Shown here piece after piece: positions 35,162 through 46,475 of a stretch of DNA of 64,000 bases. Within the stretch, counting starts at the first letter, position 1, and every line of letters begins with the position of its first letter. The translations under genes were made by a program, and so were the position numbers. The notes below the pieces were generated by a model. The model worked only from the letters and a program-made list of their open reading frames with translations. It did not search any database and was not told where the DNA came from. Where the stretch lies: contig NZ_JRFE01000024.1 in NCBI RefSeq assembly GCF_000756305.1, positions 415,897 to 479,896 of the forward strand, read 5' to 3'. Origin of the DNA: Myxosarcina sp. GI1. GTDB lineage: Bacteria > Cyanobacteriota > Cyanobacteriia > Cyanobacteriales > Xenococcaceae.

Positions 35162-35762
35162 TGATATTACGTTCGAGCGATCGCAAGTGCTGCAAATCTT
35201 CGGGAGTGTCGAGATCGATCGCGGCTTCGGGAACGGCAAGATTAAATTTTGGTTGGCTGTAGCGTTTGAGAAGTTTTTTAGCACCGCCTTGTCCCTGAAG
35301 ATCGATTAGTTCTGCAAACAAAGTGCGGTCGAACAATGCAGGAACTCCAAGAGTATGATTATAAGCTGAGGCAATGGCAGGTTGTTTGCTAGTTTGATAG
35401 TGCTTAACTAGCTGGTTATAAACATTGGTATTAATTAGCGGTTGGTCTGCTAAAGCAACGATAACCGCATCAATTTCGCTTTTTGCTAAAGCTTCAATAC
35501 CAACAGCGATCGAACTACTCATTCCCTTTTGCCACTGCCGATTATGACAGATATTTACTGGTAAATTACTTATTTCTGGTATGATGCGATCCCTATTAGC
35601 ACCAAGAACGACTATAATCGGATGACAATCAGAAGCGATCGCAACTTCTACTGTATGACGGATTAAGCTGCGTCTGTTGTATTCTATTAGTTGCTTTGGC
35701 GTTCCCATCCTTTTTGATTCACCAGCAGCCAATAAAATTAGTCCAACTCTAATACAATTCAT
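35154..35762 (-). CDS. mocA: MocA-like molybdenum-cofactor nucleotidyltransferase
   Basis: A 202-residue NTP-transferase fold protein. The nucleotide-binding start is LILLAAGESKRMGTPKQLIE (consensus LAAGxSxRMGxxK), then VVLGANRDRI, and ADQPLINTNVYNQLV marks the MobA/MocA subgroup. MocA transfers CMP to molybdopterin, making the cytosine dinucleotide cofactor used by xanthine-dehydrogenase-family enzymes. A molybdenum hydroxylase operon with XdhC lies 6 kb away on the same strand, interrupted only by the giant kinase gene on the other strand; the two probably act on the same enzyme. It converges with the SWIM gene, overlapping its tail by 8 bases. Symbol by family resemblance. Confidence 0.85.
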   Translation of the reverse strand: MNCIRVGLILLAAGESKRMGTPKQLIEYNRRSLIRHTVEVAIASDCHPIIVVLGANRDRIIPEISNLPVNICHNRQWQKGMSSSIAVGIEALAKSEIDAVIVALADQPLINTNVYNQLVKHYQTSKQPAIASAYNHTLGVPALFDRTLFAELIDLQGQGGAKKLLKRYSQPKFNLAVPEAAIDLDTPEDLQHLRSLERNIIK

Positions 35763-35930
35763 TTTGTCTATTCATCCTCAATGTGTGACTAAAATCGCTG
35801 ACATTTTTAAAGTTAGCTTTTATCTTTCAACAATAGTTATTAATAATTTACTAATAAAATATCTTAAAAATCTAAATATATTTTATATTACATAAAAACT
35901 ATTAAAATTTTTAGTAAGTATTTATATTAA

Positions 35931-38900
35931 ATGGACAAAATATCAGGCTACAAAATTAATGAACAAATCAAAGTTACTAATCGAAAGATAATTTACCGTG
36001 GATACAGAGAATCAGATTTAACCCCAGTAATCTTTAAAACTCTGAGAGCAGATTATCCCGATCTAAAAGAAATTTCTTGTCTGAAACATGAATATGAAAT
36101 ACTTAAAAACCTCAATTTAAAAGGAATTATTAATACTTGCGGTTTAGAAAGATATAAAAATAGTTTTGCCTTGATATTAGAAGATTTTGGTGGAGAATCT
36201 ATTCATGACTTTTTGCTCGTTAAAAATATTCAAATTTTATAGTTTTTAAAAATTGCTATTCAGCTGTCTCAAACTTTAGAGCAGTTACATCAAAACCATA
36301 TTATTCATAAAGATATTAAACCTTCAAACATAATTATTAATGCAGAAAATTTAGAAGTAAAAATAAATGATTTTAGTATTGCCACGAATCTAACCCGAGA
36401 AATCCATACATTTTCTTCTGAAGCCCCTGAAAAAAATGTTTTCTTACTTGAAGGAACTCTAGGTTACATTTCACCAGAACAAACGGGAAGAATGAATCGT
36501 GCCATTGACTATCGCACTGATTTTTATTCTTTAGGAGTTACTTTTTACGAAATTCTCACTGGTGAGTTACCCTTTAAAGCTGACGACTCACTGGAGTTAA
36601 TTTACTGTCATATAGCTCGCGAACCCCTTCCACCTCACCGTCTAAATCGAGATGTACCTCATGCTGTTTCATCTATTGTCATGAAACTTCTGAGCAAAAA
36701 TGCTGAAGATAGATATCAAAGTGCTTATGAAATAAAAGCCGATTTGGAAATTTGTCTGACTCAGTTACTTCATAAGAAAAAAATCGAACGATTTGTGGCT
36801 GGAGAGTTAGATAAAAGTGGTCAGTTTGTCATTCCGCAAAAACTTTATGGTCGCGAACGAGAAGTTACTACACTGATTTCAGCTTTTGAAAGAGTTAGTA
36901 GCGGTAAAACCGAGGCAATTCTGGTGAGTGGTTATTCGGGTATTGGTAAATCTTCGATCGTCAATGAAGTTTACAAACCTATAGTCAAGCAGCGAGGTTA
37001 TTTCTGTGCGGGTAAGTTCGACCAGTTCAAACGCAATATGCCCTATGCAGCTTTAAAACAGGCTTTTGGATTATTGCTACGACAATTATTGACCGAAACT
37101 CCAGAACAAATAAGATTATGGCAAGAAACACTTCGCTCGCGTCTCGGTACCAATGGCAAGATCGTTGCCAATGTGATTCCCGAATTAGAACTTATTATTG
37201 GTTCTCAGCCAGAAGTAGCACAATTAGACCCTGGCGAATCTCAAAATCGTTTTAATCGGGTATTTAAAGAATTTGTTGGGGTTTTTGCTCGACCAAAGCA
37301 TCCTCTAGTGCTATTTCTCGACGATTTACAGTGGGCAGATTTGGCTTCTTTAAAAGCAATCGAGCAAGTATCGAACGATTCAGATTGCCAATATCTAATG
37401 CTGATTGGTGCTTATCGAGATAATGAAGTCGAACCGACGCATCCTTTAATGCAAACTATTGAGAAGATAAACCAAAGGTGCAAAGTCAATCGGATCTCGC
37501 TTCAGCCTTTACACCTAAATCATGTAGAACAGTTAATAGCCGACACCCTTCATTGCAAACTCAATTATTCAAAAAATTTAGCCGAACTGATTTACCATAA
37601 AACAGGAGGTAATCCCTTTTTTATAGAGCGGCTTCTATACACTTTGCACTCTGAGAAGTTGCTAACCTATGACTTCAATTACCATTACTGGCAGTGGGAT
37701 ATCAAACAAATTCAAGCTATTGGCATCACCGAATATAATATCGTTGAATTAATTGCCAAAAATCTTCAGAAACTGCCTCAGCCAACTCAGCAAGTTTTAA
37801 AGTTAGCCGCCTGCATTGGCGATCGCTTCGATTTAAACGTTTTAGCGATGGTCAATAACAAGTCTCAGTCAGATACGGCGGCTGACCTGTGGGCAGCACT
37901 ACAGGCAGGGATGATTCTGCCACTCAGCGATGCTTATAAAATACCGCTGGTACTAGAGCTAGAAACAATAGCAGTAAAGCCATACAAAGTTACTTACAAG
38001 TTTTTGCACGACCGAGTACAACAAGCAGCATATTCGCTGATTTTAGAAACCGACAAACCGCATACTCACCGGCAAATTGGACAACTGTTATTAAAACAGA
38101 CTCCAGCAGAGCAAATTGAAGACAATATTTTCGACATTGTCAATCAGCTAAATATTGCCAGAGAAACAATCGACGAGCAGTCAGAGAAATATCGCCTGGC
38201 GGAACTAAATTTGATTGCAGGCAAGAAAGCTAGAGCAGCAATGGCGTATGAAGCGGCTGCTAAATATTTAAATGTCGGTATCGAACTGCTGCCTGAAGAT
38301 AGCTGGCATATTAAATATCAGTTGACATTAGATATTTACGTGCAGGCAGCAGAAGCAGCATATATAACTACCGACTTCGATCGCGCCGAAATACTGACTG
38401 ATGTAGTTTTACAACAAGCTAAAACTTTGCTGGAGAAAGTCAGTATTTATAAAACGAAAATTCAGTACTGTATCGCGCAAAATCAGATGGAACTGGCGAT
38501 CGAAACGGCGCGAGCGATTCTCAAACAGCTAGGAGTCAACCTACCTCAAAATCCGAGTAAATTGAGAATATTTCTGGCATTAATGGAGACAAAATTCATT
38601 CAAGGTTTTAAGGAAATTGCTTCTTTGGTGTCTCTAGCTAAAATGACCGCTCCAGACAAACTGGCAACTATGCAGATTTTAGAAGCAATGACACCTGCGG
38701 TTTATGTGGCAATGCCAGAGATGTTTCCGCTAGTAATACTAACTATAGTTAAACTTTCTCTAAAATATGGCAATGCGCCAATGTCTACTATAGGTTATAA
38801 CGGCTATGGTTTGATTCACTGTGCAGTATTAGGAGACATCGATCGCGGTTATGAATACGGACAACTGTGTTTGCAACTTCTAAAAAAATTGCATCTCCAA

Positions 38901-41768
38901 GAACGCCAGGCTGAAACTTATTTGGTATTCAATACGTTTATCAGACACTGGAAAGAAAGCATTACAGAAACATTAGAACCTTTGCAGCAGGGAATTCAAA
39001 GTGGGCTTGAAATGGGAAATGTCGAGGAGTCTTGTTTCTGTGCGACTCAATACTGTGGCTATCTGTTTTTAAGCGGCGAATTTTTAGAGTTAGTAAAACA
39101 AAAACAAACCAACTATATCGAGCTAATTGAAAAATCTAAGCAGGAGGTGCAGCTTATTCACGCTAAGGTGTGGGGTCAATTAGTTGCCAATCTGCGAGGG
39201 AATTCAGATGAACGTTGCTATTTGACTGGGGAACTATTTGATGAAGCAACCATGTTGCCTTATGCGATCGAAACCAAGAATAATTTGGCGGTTTTTGCCG
39301 TTTATTTATCTAAGACCATTTTGTGTTATTGGTTTAAAGATTATACTCAAGCCGTAAATAATTCCCTTCTGTCAGAACGATATATTGGTGGTGTACTTGG
39401 TAGTGCCTATATTCCCGTTCGTAACTTCTATTATTCTCTAGCACTACTGGCAATATATCCTACTGCTTCAAGAGGCGATCGCCAAAAATATCTCAAACAG
39501 GTAGGTTCGTATCAAAAGCAAATGAGACACTGGGCGACTCATGCTCCTGCCAATTATCAACATAAGTACGAACTAGTAAAAGCAGAAATAGCCCGTGTTT
39601 TGGGCAAACACGAGCGAGCAGCAGAATATTATGACCGAGCGATAAAAAATGCCAGCGAATTTAATTATCTTCAGGAAGAATCACTAGCAGCAGAGTTGGC
39701 AGCAGAGTTTTATTACTCTCAGGGAAAAGAAAAAATAGCAAAAGTTTATCTCACAGATGCCTACTATGGATATTTCCGCTGGGGAGCTTTGGCAAAGGTA
39801 AGAGATTTAGAATTGAAATATCCTCAACTAATATCTCAAGTATTACCCAGAGCTATTACTATTGCCGATCCCAAACTAACGACAGTAAGAGAGACAAGTA
39901 CTGCTCAATTTGACCAATTAGATTTATCTTCTGCGATCGAAGCATCTCAAGCTATTTCTTCTGAAATCGTGCTTAATAATTTGCTTTCTAAATTGATGCG
40001 AATTGTCATGAAAAATGTGGGAGCAGAAAGAGGCTTGCTGTTTCTAAAAGAAGAAAAATCTTTAGTTTTAACTTTAGAAAAAACTCTAGAAACCGAGCGA
40101 GCGATTTCTCTTCCCGACCGAGAGGCGGTCGTTTCTTTAGATTGGCCAGTATCGATAATTGACTATATTCAAAATACCAAGGAAACGGTTATTTTAAACC
40201 AAGCCGATACTGAGGGGTTATTTACTAACGATCCTGATATTATTAATCGTCAATTAAAGTCTATTTTAGGGTTGCCCCTCATATACAAAGGCACACTACA
40301 GGGAATTATTTATTTAGAAAACAGCTTAGTCACTTCAGCTTTCAATCGCCAACACTTAAAAATATTGAAAGTTTTAATCTCGCAAGTATCAATTTCCATT
40401 GAAAATGCTCGTCTATATCAAAATCTCGAACGTCAGGCTTTTTATGACGAGCTAACTGGTTTGGCAAATCGAACAGTTTTTTCTCGTAGACTTTCAGAAG
40501 CCATTACCCATGCCGCTCTAAATCGCCAGCAGTTTGCTGTCTTATTTTTAGATCTCGATCGCTTTAAAAATATTAATGATACTTTGGGTCATACCATTGG
40601 CGATCGCTTACTGCAATGCTTTGCCAAGCGTTTGAACAGTTGTTTTCGTCCAGGAGATACCGTAGCTCGTTGGGGCGGTGATGAATTTACGGTGCTTCTA
40701 TCCAAGATCGAACAAACAGAGGACATTGCCAAAATTTGTCAGAGAATTATCGAAACTCTACAACAGCCTTTTTGCATAGAAGAACATAAGTTTTACGTCA
40801 GAAATAGCATTGGAATTGCTATGTATCCTCAAGATGGTGAAGATAGCGAAACACTGGTAAAAAATGCCGATATTGCTTTGTACCGAGCTAAAGAACAGGG
40901 AAGAAACCAATACAAATTTTATAACTCGAATTTTAATAGTCGCAATAAGTTATTAAAAGTAGAAAATCTGCTCTATCAAGCTTTAGAAAATCAAGAATTT
41001 GTTCTCTATTACCAACCACAAATAAACGTAGAAACTGGAAAAGTTTTTGGCATGGAAGCATTGTTACGTTGGGAACAACCAGAAATGGGAGTAATTTCTC
41101 CAGCGCAATTTATTCCTTTGGCAGAAGAAACTGGCTCGATCTTTCCCATTGGTGAATGGGTACTACGGACTGCTTGCGCTCAAAATAAAGCTTGGCAAGA
41201 AGCTGGATTTTCTCCCATAACCATGTCGGTAAATCTCTCTCCACGTCAATTTCAACAGCCAACTTTGTTTTCAATAGTAGCCAGTATTCTCGAAGAAACC
41301 GAGCTAAAGCCAAACTTTTTAGAATTAGAAATTACCGAAACTAGTATTATTACAAATATAAATTTTGCCCGCGATTTAATCGGGCAATTTCAAAAAATAG
41401 GAGTTTACGTTTCTATGGATGATTTTGGCACTGGCTATTCTTCTCTCAGCTATCTCAAACAATTACCCTTAGATACTCTCAAAATAGATCGCTCTTTTGT
41501 TCGCGAACTTAGAAACGAGCCAAAAGATATAGCTATTATCTCTGCTATTACTGCCATTGGGCAGGGTCTTAACCTGAAGATAATTGTAGAAGGAGTCGAA
41601 ACCGTAGAACAGGTCAAATTGCTACAAAGCCTTCAATGTCAAAATATGCAGGGTTACTTTTTTAGTAAACCTCTTAAAGCAGAAGATGCCACAAAATTTT
41701 TGACCGAGCGTTATTTATTTAATCTCACTCAAGGTCTGAAAAAAAACAACGAGAGCGATCGCTCTTAG
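35931..41768 (+). pseudogene. Giant Ser/Thr kinase-ATPase-GAF-GGDEF-EAL protein interrupted by one in-frame TAG
   Basis: A 1945-codon frame broken once, by TAG at 36240-36242 (codon 104) inside the kinase domain. Both sides are in the same frame and join a normal family sequence (KNIQIL-stop-FLKIAIQLSQTLEQL). Domains in order: kinase (10-290, HKDIKPSN at about 126, DFG changed to DFS), AAA-type ATPase (P-loop GYSGIGKSS at about 333, Walker B LVLFLDDLQW), a long TPR-like region (600-1290), GAF (1335-1490), GGDEF (intact GGDEF at about 1584) and EAL (EALLRW at about 1709, DDFGTGYSSL). It could make and degrade cyclic di-GMP. A restart at ATG 36492 would lose the kinase catalytic loop but keep all C-terminal domains, so partial function is possible. 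Confidence 0.88.
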
Positions 41769-41806
41769 CTGCCAACCGCTAAACTAAAAATTTTATCGAA
41801 TGATTT

Positions 41807-42964
41807 TCAAATTAGAGTTAGGTAATTCCTGTTCGTAATTTCGTTTTTTAACGGCATATTGGTTACAGTATGAATAGAACCATTACGATTTTTTAAAAAC
41901 CCACCTTGACGGTTTTGAGTGGTGGCGCGAATTTCAGCAATAATCGAGAGAGCAATTTCTTCGGGATTATCCGCACCAATATCTAATCCTACGGGACTGT
42001 ATAAATTTTTTAGCCATTCTGGTTTGGCAAGGAAAGCATCTGTTTGTAAATCTGTAAATAATCTGTTGGTTCTAGTTTTCGGTCCGAGAATACCAAGATA
42101 GTTTAAAGATTTTGTCAGCAATATCGGCAGCAACTCTAAATCGTAAAGATAGTTATGAGTCATAATTACCGCTACGCTTTGTTCGTCAAACTTAAGCCGA
42201 GTTGCTACTTCGTGAGGCGGACAGAGAACGACAACATCGGCTTCTGCAAAACGCTGTTGGGATTGCGATCGCATCTTAGGATCGACAACGGTAACGTACC
42301 AGCCTAATTCTCTAGCAAAATGCACCACAGGCAAAACATCAAACCCCGCACCAAAGATAGTTAGCGATATTGGCGGTTGAATAACTTCTAAAAAAACTTC
42401 TACCGTTCCTGCTGGTAGTGAATAGGATATATTTTGCGATCGCTTTTGAGTAATTGCCGATTTAAGATCTTCACTGACAATAGCAGCAAGTTTATTATCG
42501 CTCATCTTACCATCGGGAAATAGCAGCAAGCGATCGCCTAACTTAACTTCATTTTCTCCTTTTACTTTAAATACGGTAGCAACCCCACCAAATTTTCTTT
42601 GAGATAGACAGCGATCGATTACATTTAAGGCGTTTGGTTCATTTAAATTTAATGGTTCGATTAAAATATGGGCTACACCCTGACATCCCAAACCCAAACC
42701 CCAAATCAAGTCGTCTTCTGAGGTAGTGTCGTAGGTAACAAGTAGCGGTTTACCCGTTGCCATTACCTGTTGCGATCGCTCGATTACGTCTCCCTCCAGA
42801 CAGCCACCGCTAAGGGAACCAATTTGTTTCCCATTTGAGGTAACTAACATTCTCGCTCCAGGACTTCTGTAAGTCGAACCTTCAACTTTTACTAAGGTGG
42901 CTAAAGCAGCAGTTTCTTTTTTTAGCTGCTTCGAGGTTGCGATAATATTTTGTAATTCTTTCAT
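41807..42964 (-). CDS. XdhC/CoxI-family maturation factor of molybdenum hydroxylase
   Basis: A 385-residue protein with the two halves of the family: an N-terminal XdhC/CoxI domain (TLVKVEGSTYRSPGARMLV, LSGGCLEGDVIERSQQVM) and a Rossmann-like C-terminal half (about 200-320; LTIFGAGFDVLPVVHFAREL, VDPKMRSQSQQRF, LGILGPKTRTNRL). XdhC binds and inserts sulfurated molybdenum cofactor into apoenzyme; in E. coli the equivalent is PaoD beside PaoABC. It is the last gene of the operon starting at 48505 and is 315 bases from the molybdenum subunit. It converges with the kinase gene, 38 bases away. Confidence 0.9.
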   Translation of the reverse strand: MKELQNIIATSKQLKKETAALATLVKVEGSTYRSPGARMLVTSNGKQIGSLSGGCLEGDVIERSQQVMATGKPLLVTYDTTSEDDLIWGLGLGCQGVAHILIEPLNLNEPNALNVIDRCLSQRKFGGVATVFKVKGENEVKLGDRLLLFPDGKMSDNKLAAIVSEDLKSAITQKRSQNISYSLPAGTVEVFLEVIQPPISLTIFGAGFDVLPVVHFARELGWYVTVVDPKMRSQSQQRFAEADVVVLCPPHEVATRLKFDEQSVAVIMTHNYLYDLELLPILLTKSLNYLGILGPKTRTNRLFTDLQTDAFLAKPEWLKNLYSPVGLDIGADNPEEIALSIIAEIRATTQNRQGGFLKNRNGSIHTVTNMPLKNEITNRNYLTLI

Positions 42965-43279
42965 TTAATAATGATTTCTGTAAGTTCTCGATTATGAAGG
43001 TCAATAGGACGAAGCTCTCTCGCTATTATGCCCGTTCGCACAATTAAAATACGACTGAATCAAATGCTTTACTCGTAATGACTCCACATCTTGAGAACTC
43101 GAACTATTTTTCGTTTCTAGCACTTCATAAACTAAGCAATGCTAAATATTAATTCGACGAGAGTAACAACCCGATAGATTACCAGCTAACTTTTCATACG
43201 ATGGTTAATGGTTTATCTTCTGTTAGTGTAGGCAAACTGCTGTTCGCCTACATTATTCGCCTTCATCTGTATTATTAGA
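42965..43279 (-). other. Spacer between molybdenum subunit and xdhC-like gene
   Basis: No open frame of note. A hairpin with arms GTAGGC (43228-43233) and GCCTAC (43246-43251) lies about 29 bases after the molybdenum subunit stop. It has no clear T-run, so it is more likely an mRNA-stabilising or processing stem than a strong terminator. Confidence 0.4.
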
Positions 43280-45505
43280 TTACAACAGCTTATCGGGAGT
43301 AATAGGCAGATCGCGAATGCGCTTGCCCGTAGCGTGATATATAGCGTTGGCTACAGCAGGAGCTACTCCTACCAAAGCAATTTCACCGATACCTCTGGCA
43401 CCTAAAGGATTGGCGTGGTAATCTGGTTCGCCACAGAAAATTGCTTCAATCTGGGTAGGAATATCGGCATTAACTGGTACGAGGTATTCTCCCAAGTTAG
43501 CGTTAAGATAGTTGCCAAAGCGATCGTCTAAGAAAGTGTGTTCGTGCAGTACCATGCCGATACCGCCGACGACACCGCCGATAGTTTGCGAAGTGGAAGT
43601 TTTAGGATTGATAATTTTACCCACATCGATCGCCGAAACTACTCTGGCAATTTGAATATCTCCTAGCATTTCATCGACTCTTACTTCGACAAAATGCGCC
43701 CCAAACGAGTGCATTGAATACTGCTCTTTTTCTTTTCCTGGTTCGGAAGACTGTTCGGCTTCGAGGTATTCTTTATTAGCCCGTTGAAGAATTTCGCTAT
43801 AGCTCATACCTTTAGATGGGTTTTGTTGGGAAAATAGCCGTCCATTTTCAACTTTAAGCTCGTTATCTTTGGTTGTTGCTAGCGGCGATAAGAGATGTTT
43901 TTTAGCGAGAGCTAAAGCTTGCGATCGCGCTTCTTCACAGGCAGCTTTGACCGCCGAACCGACAGAGGCTACGGTCATCGAACCCCCGTGAGGGGGAGCA
44001 TAGGGAAAACTCGAATCTCCTAATTCAAAAGTAATGCGATCGCTGTCGATGCCCAAGGCTTCAGCAGCAATTATCGTCATGGTAGTATAAGTACCAGGTC
44101 CCATATCTGAAGCCGCACTTTGTACTAATGCCGTACCGTCGGCATTAATTCTGACTCTAGCTACCGCCCGCAGCCTTACCATTGGATAAGTAGTGGTTGC
44201 CATGCCGTAGCCAATTAAAATACCGTTTTCTGACTGAGAACGGGGTTGAGGATTGCGCTTACTCCAACCAAAACGTTCTGCACCTTTTTCATAGCATTCT
44301 CTTAAAGCCTTTTCCGACCAGGGTAAATTAGATTCAGGATCTTGTTCGGTATAGTTTTTAAGCCGTAATTCTAAAGGATCGATTCCTACTTCATACGCTA
44401 GTTCGTCTATTGCCGACTCTAAAGCATAGAGTCCCTGTGCTTCTCCAGGGGCGCGCATAAATGTCGGTGTCGAAATATCTAGCCTTGCCAGTCGATATTT
44501 AGTCTGTACGTTGGGACTACTATAGAGAAAACGCGAAGCACTTAAAACTCTTTCGGTATAGGTTTCAAACTGTGCCACTTCTCCCGTAGCTTCGTGAACA
44601 ATTGCGGTGATATTACCATCTCTATCTGCTCCCATAGCTACTCGTTGGGTAGTGTAGGGACGATGACCCGTAAGGGAAAACATCTGTTGGCGAGATAGAA
44701 CTAGCTTGACGGGACGGTTAACTACTTTAGCCGCAATAGGCGCGAGAGTAGTTTGTTGCCAGGTGCGACCAGCACAGCCAAAAGCACCGCCAACAAATGG
44801 TGAAATTACCTCTACATTTTTTTGCGGAATGCCAAAAACCGCACCCAAGTGTTGCTGGACGCTGGCGACCCACTGAGTTTTATCGTAAACCTTCAGTTTG
44901 TCTCCTTGCCAAACAGCAATAGTAGCGTGAGGTTCGATGGGATTGTGATGCTCGGTAGGAACTGTATAGCTAGCGTCGATCTTGGCTGCTGCTCGATCTA
45001 GTGCTGAGACTGCATCGCCACGAGAATGCTCTCCAGGTTTGTTAGGGGGAGCAATTAACTGCCCTTTAGCCGCGGCTGTCTCCACACTAACTTGATGCTC
45101 TTCTGACTGGTAGTCAACTTTAACTAGAGATGCTGCCTGTTCTGCTTGTTCTAGAGTTTCGGCAACGGTAACTGCTACTGGTTGTCCGTAAAAATAGATG
45201 CGATCTGTGTAGAGGGTTTGAGGATAGTTTCCCGTTGAAGGTGCGGTAGAAATTCTCTGCTCTTTGGGAATTTGTTTGAAGGGTAACTTAGGGGCGTTTT
45301 GATTAGTAAGAATAGCAATTACCCCAGGTACTTTTTGAGCCTCTTTGGTGTCAATATTAGTAATACGACCTTTAGCAATATTGCTGGTAGTTAATACGGC
45401 GTAAGTTACTTTTTCGATAGGAAACTCAGCCGCATACTTTGCCCCCCCTGTAACTTTAAGCTTGCCCGTAACTCTTTTTTTAGCCTGTCCGATAACTCGA
45501 TTCAT
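43280..45505 (-). CDS. Molybdenum hydroxylase, large molybdopterin-binding subunit (PaoC type)
   Basis: A 741-residue catalytic subunit of a xanthine dehydrogenase/aldehyde oxidase family enzyme. It has the a/b hammerhead N-terminal domain (to about 140), then the molybdopterin-binding halves: VISPFVGGAFGCAGRTWQQ (about 232-250), MRAPGEAQGLYALESAIDEL, and GARGIGEIALVGVAPAVANA at the C-terminus, where the Glu after GIG is the catalytic base. It resembles E. coli PaoC. There is no signal peptide of its own. The small Fe-S subunit in the operon has a Tat-like leader, so the complex could be exported as a unit, as PaoABC is. A Uma2 gene and a Uma2 remnant separate it from the FAD subunit. Confidence 0.94.
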   Translation of the reverse strand: MNRVIGQAKKRVTGKLKVTGGAKYAAEFPIEKVTYAVLTTSNIAKGRITNIDTKEAQKVPGVIAILTNQNAPKLPFKQIPKEQRISTAPSTGNYPQTLYTDRIYFYGQPVAVTVAETLEQAEQAASLVKVDYQSEEHQVSVETAAAKGQLIAPPNKPGEHSRGDAVSALDRAAAKIDASYTVPTEHHNPIEPHATIAVWQGDKLKVYDKTQWVASVQQHLGAVFGIPQKNVEVISPFVGGAFGCAGRTWQQTTLAPIAAKVVNRPVKLVLSRQQMFSLTGHRPYTTQRVAMGADRDGNITAIVHEATGEVAQFETYTERVLSASRFLYSSPNVQTKYRLARLDISTPTFMRAPGEAQGLYALESAIDELAYEVGIDPLELRLKNYTEQDPESNLPWSEKALRECYEKGAERFGWSKRNPQPRSQSENGILIGYGMATTTYPMVRLRAVARVRINADGTALVQSAASDMGPGTYTTMTIIAAEALGIDSDRITFELGDSSFPYAPPHGGSMTVASVGSAVKAACEEARSQALALAKKHLLSPLATTKDNELKVENGRLFSQQNPSKGMSYSEILQRANKEYLEAEQSSEPGKEKEQYSMHSFGAHFVEVRVDEMLGDIQIARVVSAIDVGKIINPKTSTSQTIGGVVGGIGMVLHEHTFLDDRFGNYLNANLGEYLVPVNADIPTQIEAIFCGEPDYHANPLGARGIGEIALVGVAPAVANAIYHATGKRIRDLPITPDKLL

Positions 45506-45561
45506 AATTAATTAAGTAAAAAAATAATTGTTATTATTGGTAGCGCGATCGCCCTTGCTAA

Positions 45562-46128
45562 CTAAACAAACTTCAGCCAACTAAAGATATCTGCTACTTT
45601 TAGCTGCCAGTCTTGTAAAACATCTAAAACGGGTAAAATATCTTGTTTTTCTTTGACATCTGGGAGTTGGTTCGGTTGAAAAACCATAACTGATTCATCA
45701 TCGGGATCGATAAAATAGCCCAATTTTGTGCCATTTTTTAGCGCCAATACAATCTTACGAATTACCTGATTGGTTGCCTGATTTGGAGAGAAAATTTCAA
45801 TTATCCAGTCGGGAGCAATGGTAAATTTATTAGCTATCTGTCCGTTTTTATCTACGGGAATATTTTGCCATTCAAATACGGCAATATCTGGAACTATAGA
45901 ACGTCCAGCAAAAGTACAGCGCAATTCTGTGAACGCATAAGCCAGTTTTTTGGCTTTTCCTGCCTGTTTAATAGCAGATGCTAGTTCGATTTGTATAGTA
46001 CTATGCTTTCCTTGCGGCATCGGTTTCCGATAAATTTTTCCATCGATATATTCACTTGCTGGTTTTGTTTCTGGTAGTTTTAAAAATTCTTCCAGAGTAG
46101 GTGCAAGGTTCGATCGCAATAATGTCAT
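45562..46128 (-). CDS. Uma2-family (DUF820) restriction-endonuclease-like protein
   Basis: A 188-residue Uma2 protein of the PD-(D/E)XK superfamily, abundant in cyanobacteria, usually of unknown function. The fold is visible: YIDGKIYRKPMPQGKHSTIQ (start of the core), ELRCTFAGRSIVPDIAVFEW (catalytic Asp in VPDIAVF) and APDWIIEIFSPNQATNQVIR (the E-x-(K/S) region, IIEIFSP). It lies inside the molybdenum hydroxylase operon between the FAD and molybdenum subunits, on the same strand. A second, deleted Uma2 copy is immediately upstream (46157-46383). Uma2 genes multiply and scatter in cyanobacteria, so this is likely an intruder in the operon rather than a functional member. Confidence 0.9.
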   Translation of the reverse strand: MTLLRSNLAPTLEEFLKLPETKPASEYIDGKIYRKPMPQGKHSTIQIELASAIKQAGKAKKLAYAFTELRCTFAGRSIVPDIAVFEWQNIPVDKNGQIANKFTIAPDWIIEIFSPNQATNQVIRKIVLALKNGTKLGYFIDPDDESVMVFQPNQLPDVKEKQDILPVLDVLQDWQLKVADIFSWLKFV

Positions 46129-46156
46129 TAGCTAGATCTCCTAAAAACTCAATCGC

Positions 46157-46383
46157 CTAATTAGCCGAATCAAAAATTTGTGCTGCTGTCAGGTTTAGTT
46201 CTTCAAACTGCGGCGAAACTATTTGCTTCTCGCCAGAAAAGCTACCAACTTCTGTATAGCTATTTTCCTTTCTGGAGGCACTTCGATTACTTCTCCGTTG
46301 AATAATTCATATAGCTTATTCGTGCCATTGTCATAAGACAGGTATTCTTCAAAGCTTTGAAATCGGGGTTTGACTTGAATCAT
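46157..46383 (-). pseudogene. Uma2-family gene with internal deletion
   Basis: The ATG at 46383 begins a canonical Uma2 N-terminus (MIQVKPRFQSFEEYLSYDNG, then TNKLYELFNGEVIEVPPER). The middle, with the nuclease core, is missing. The sequence then resumes in another frame with the family C-terminus: NSYTEVGSFSGEKQIVSPQF, EELNLTAAQIFDSAN and TAG at 46157-46159. The native protein would be about 190 residues; about 75 codons remain. It differs from the intact Uma2 gene beside it, so it is not a recent tandem copy. Confidence 0.88.
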
Positions 46384-46475
46384 GATTTTCTAGATTTTAC
46401 TCATACTGCGATCGCTCTCTGCTGGATAAAACTAACGCCAATATTTTCCTACTGGCAGTTCGCGAACCGCCCTGT

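Noticed and set aside
35677..35895. Plus-strand frame before the kinase gene
   Set aside because: It overlaps the start of the mocA-like gene on the other strand and is made mostly of AT-rich spacer; no family features or start signal.
35931..36242. TAG read as an amino acid (amber recoding) in the kinase gene, with rubredoxin's TAG as a second case
   Set aside because: TAG is used as an ordinary stop in this window (for example the kinase gene itself ends in TAG and so does the gene ending at 53820). The rubredoxin TAG comes with an inserted palindrome. No recoding signal is seen.
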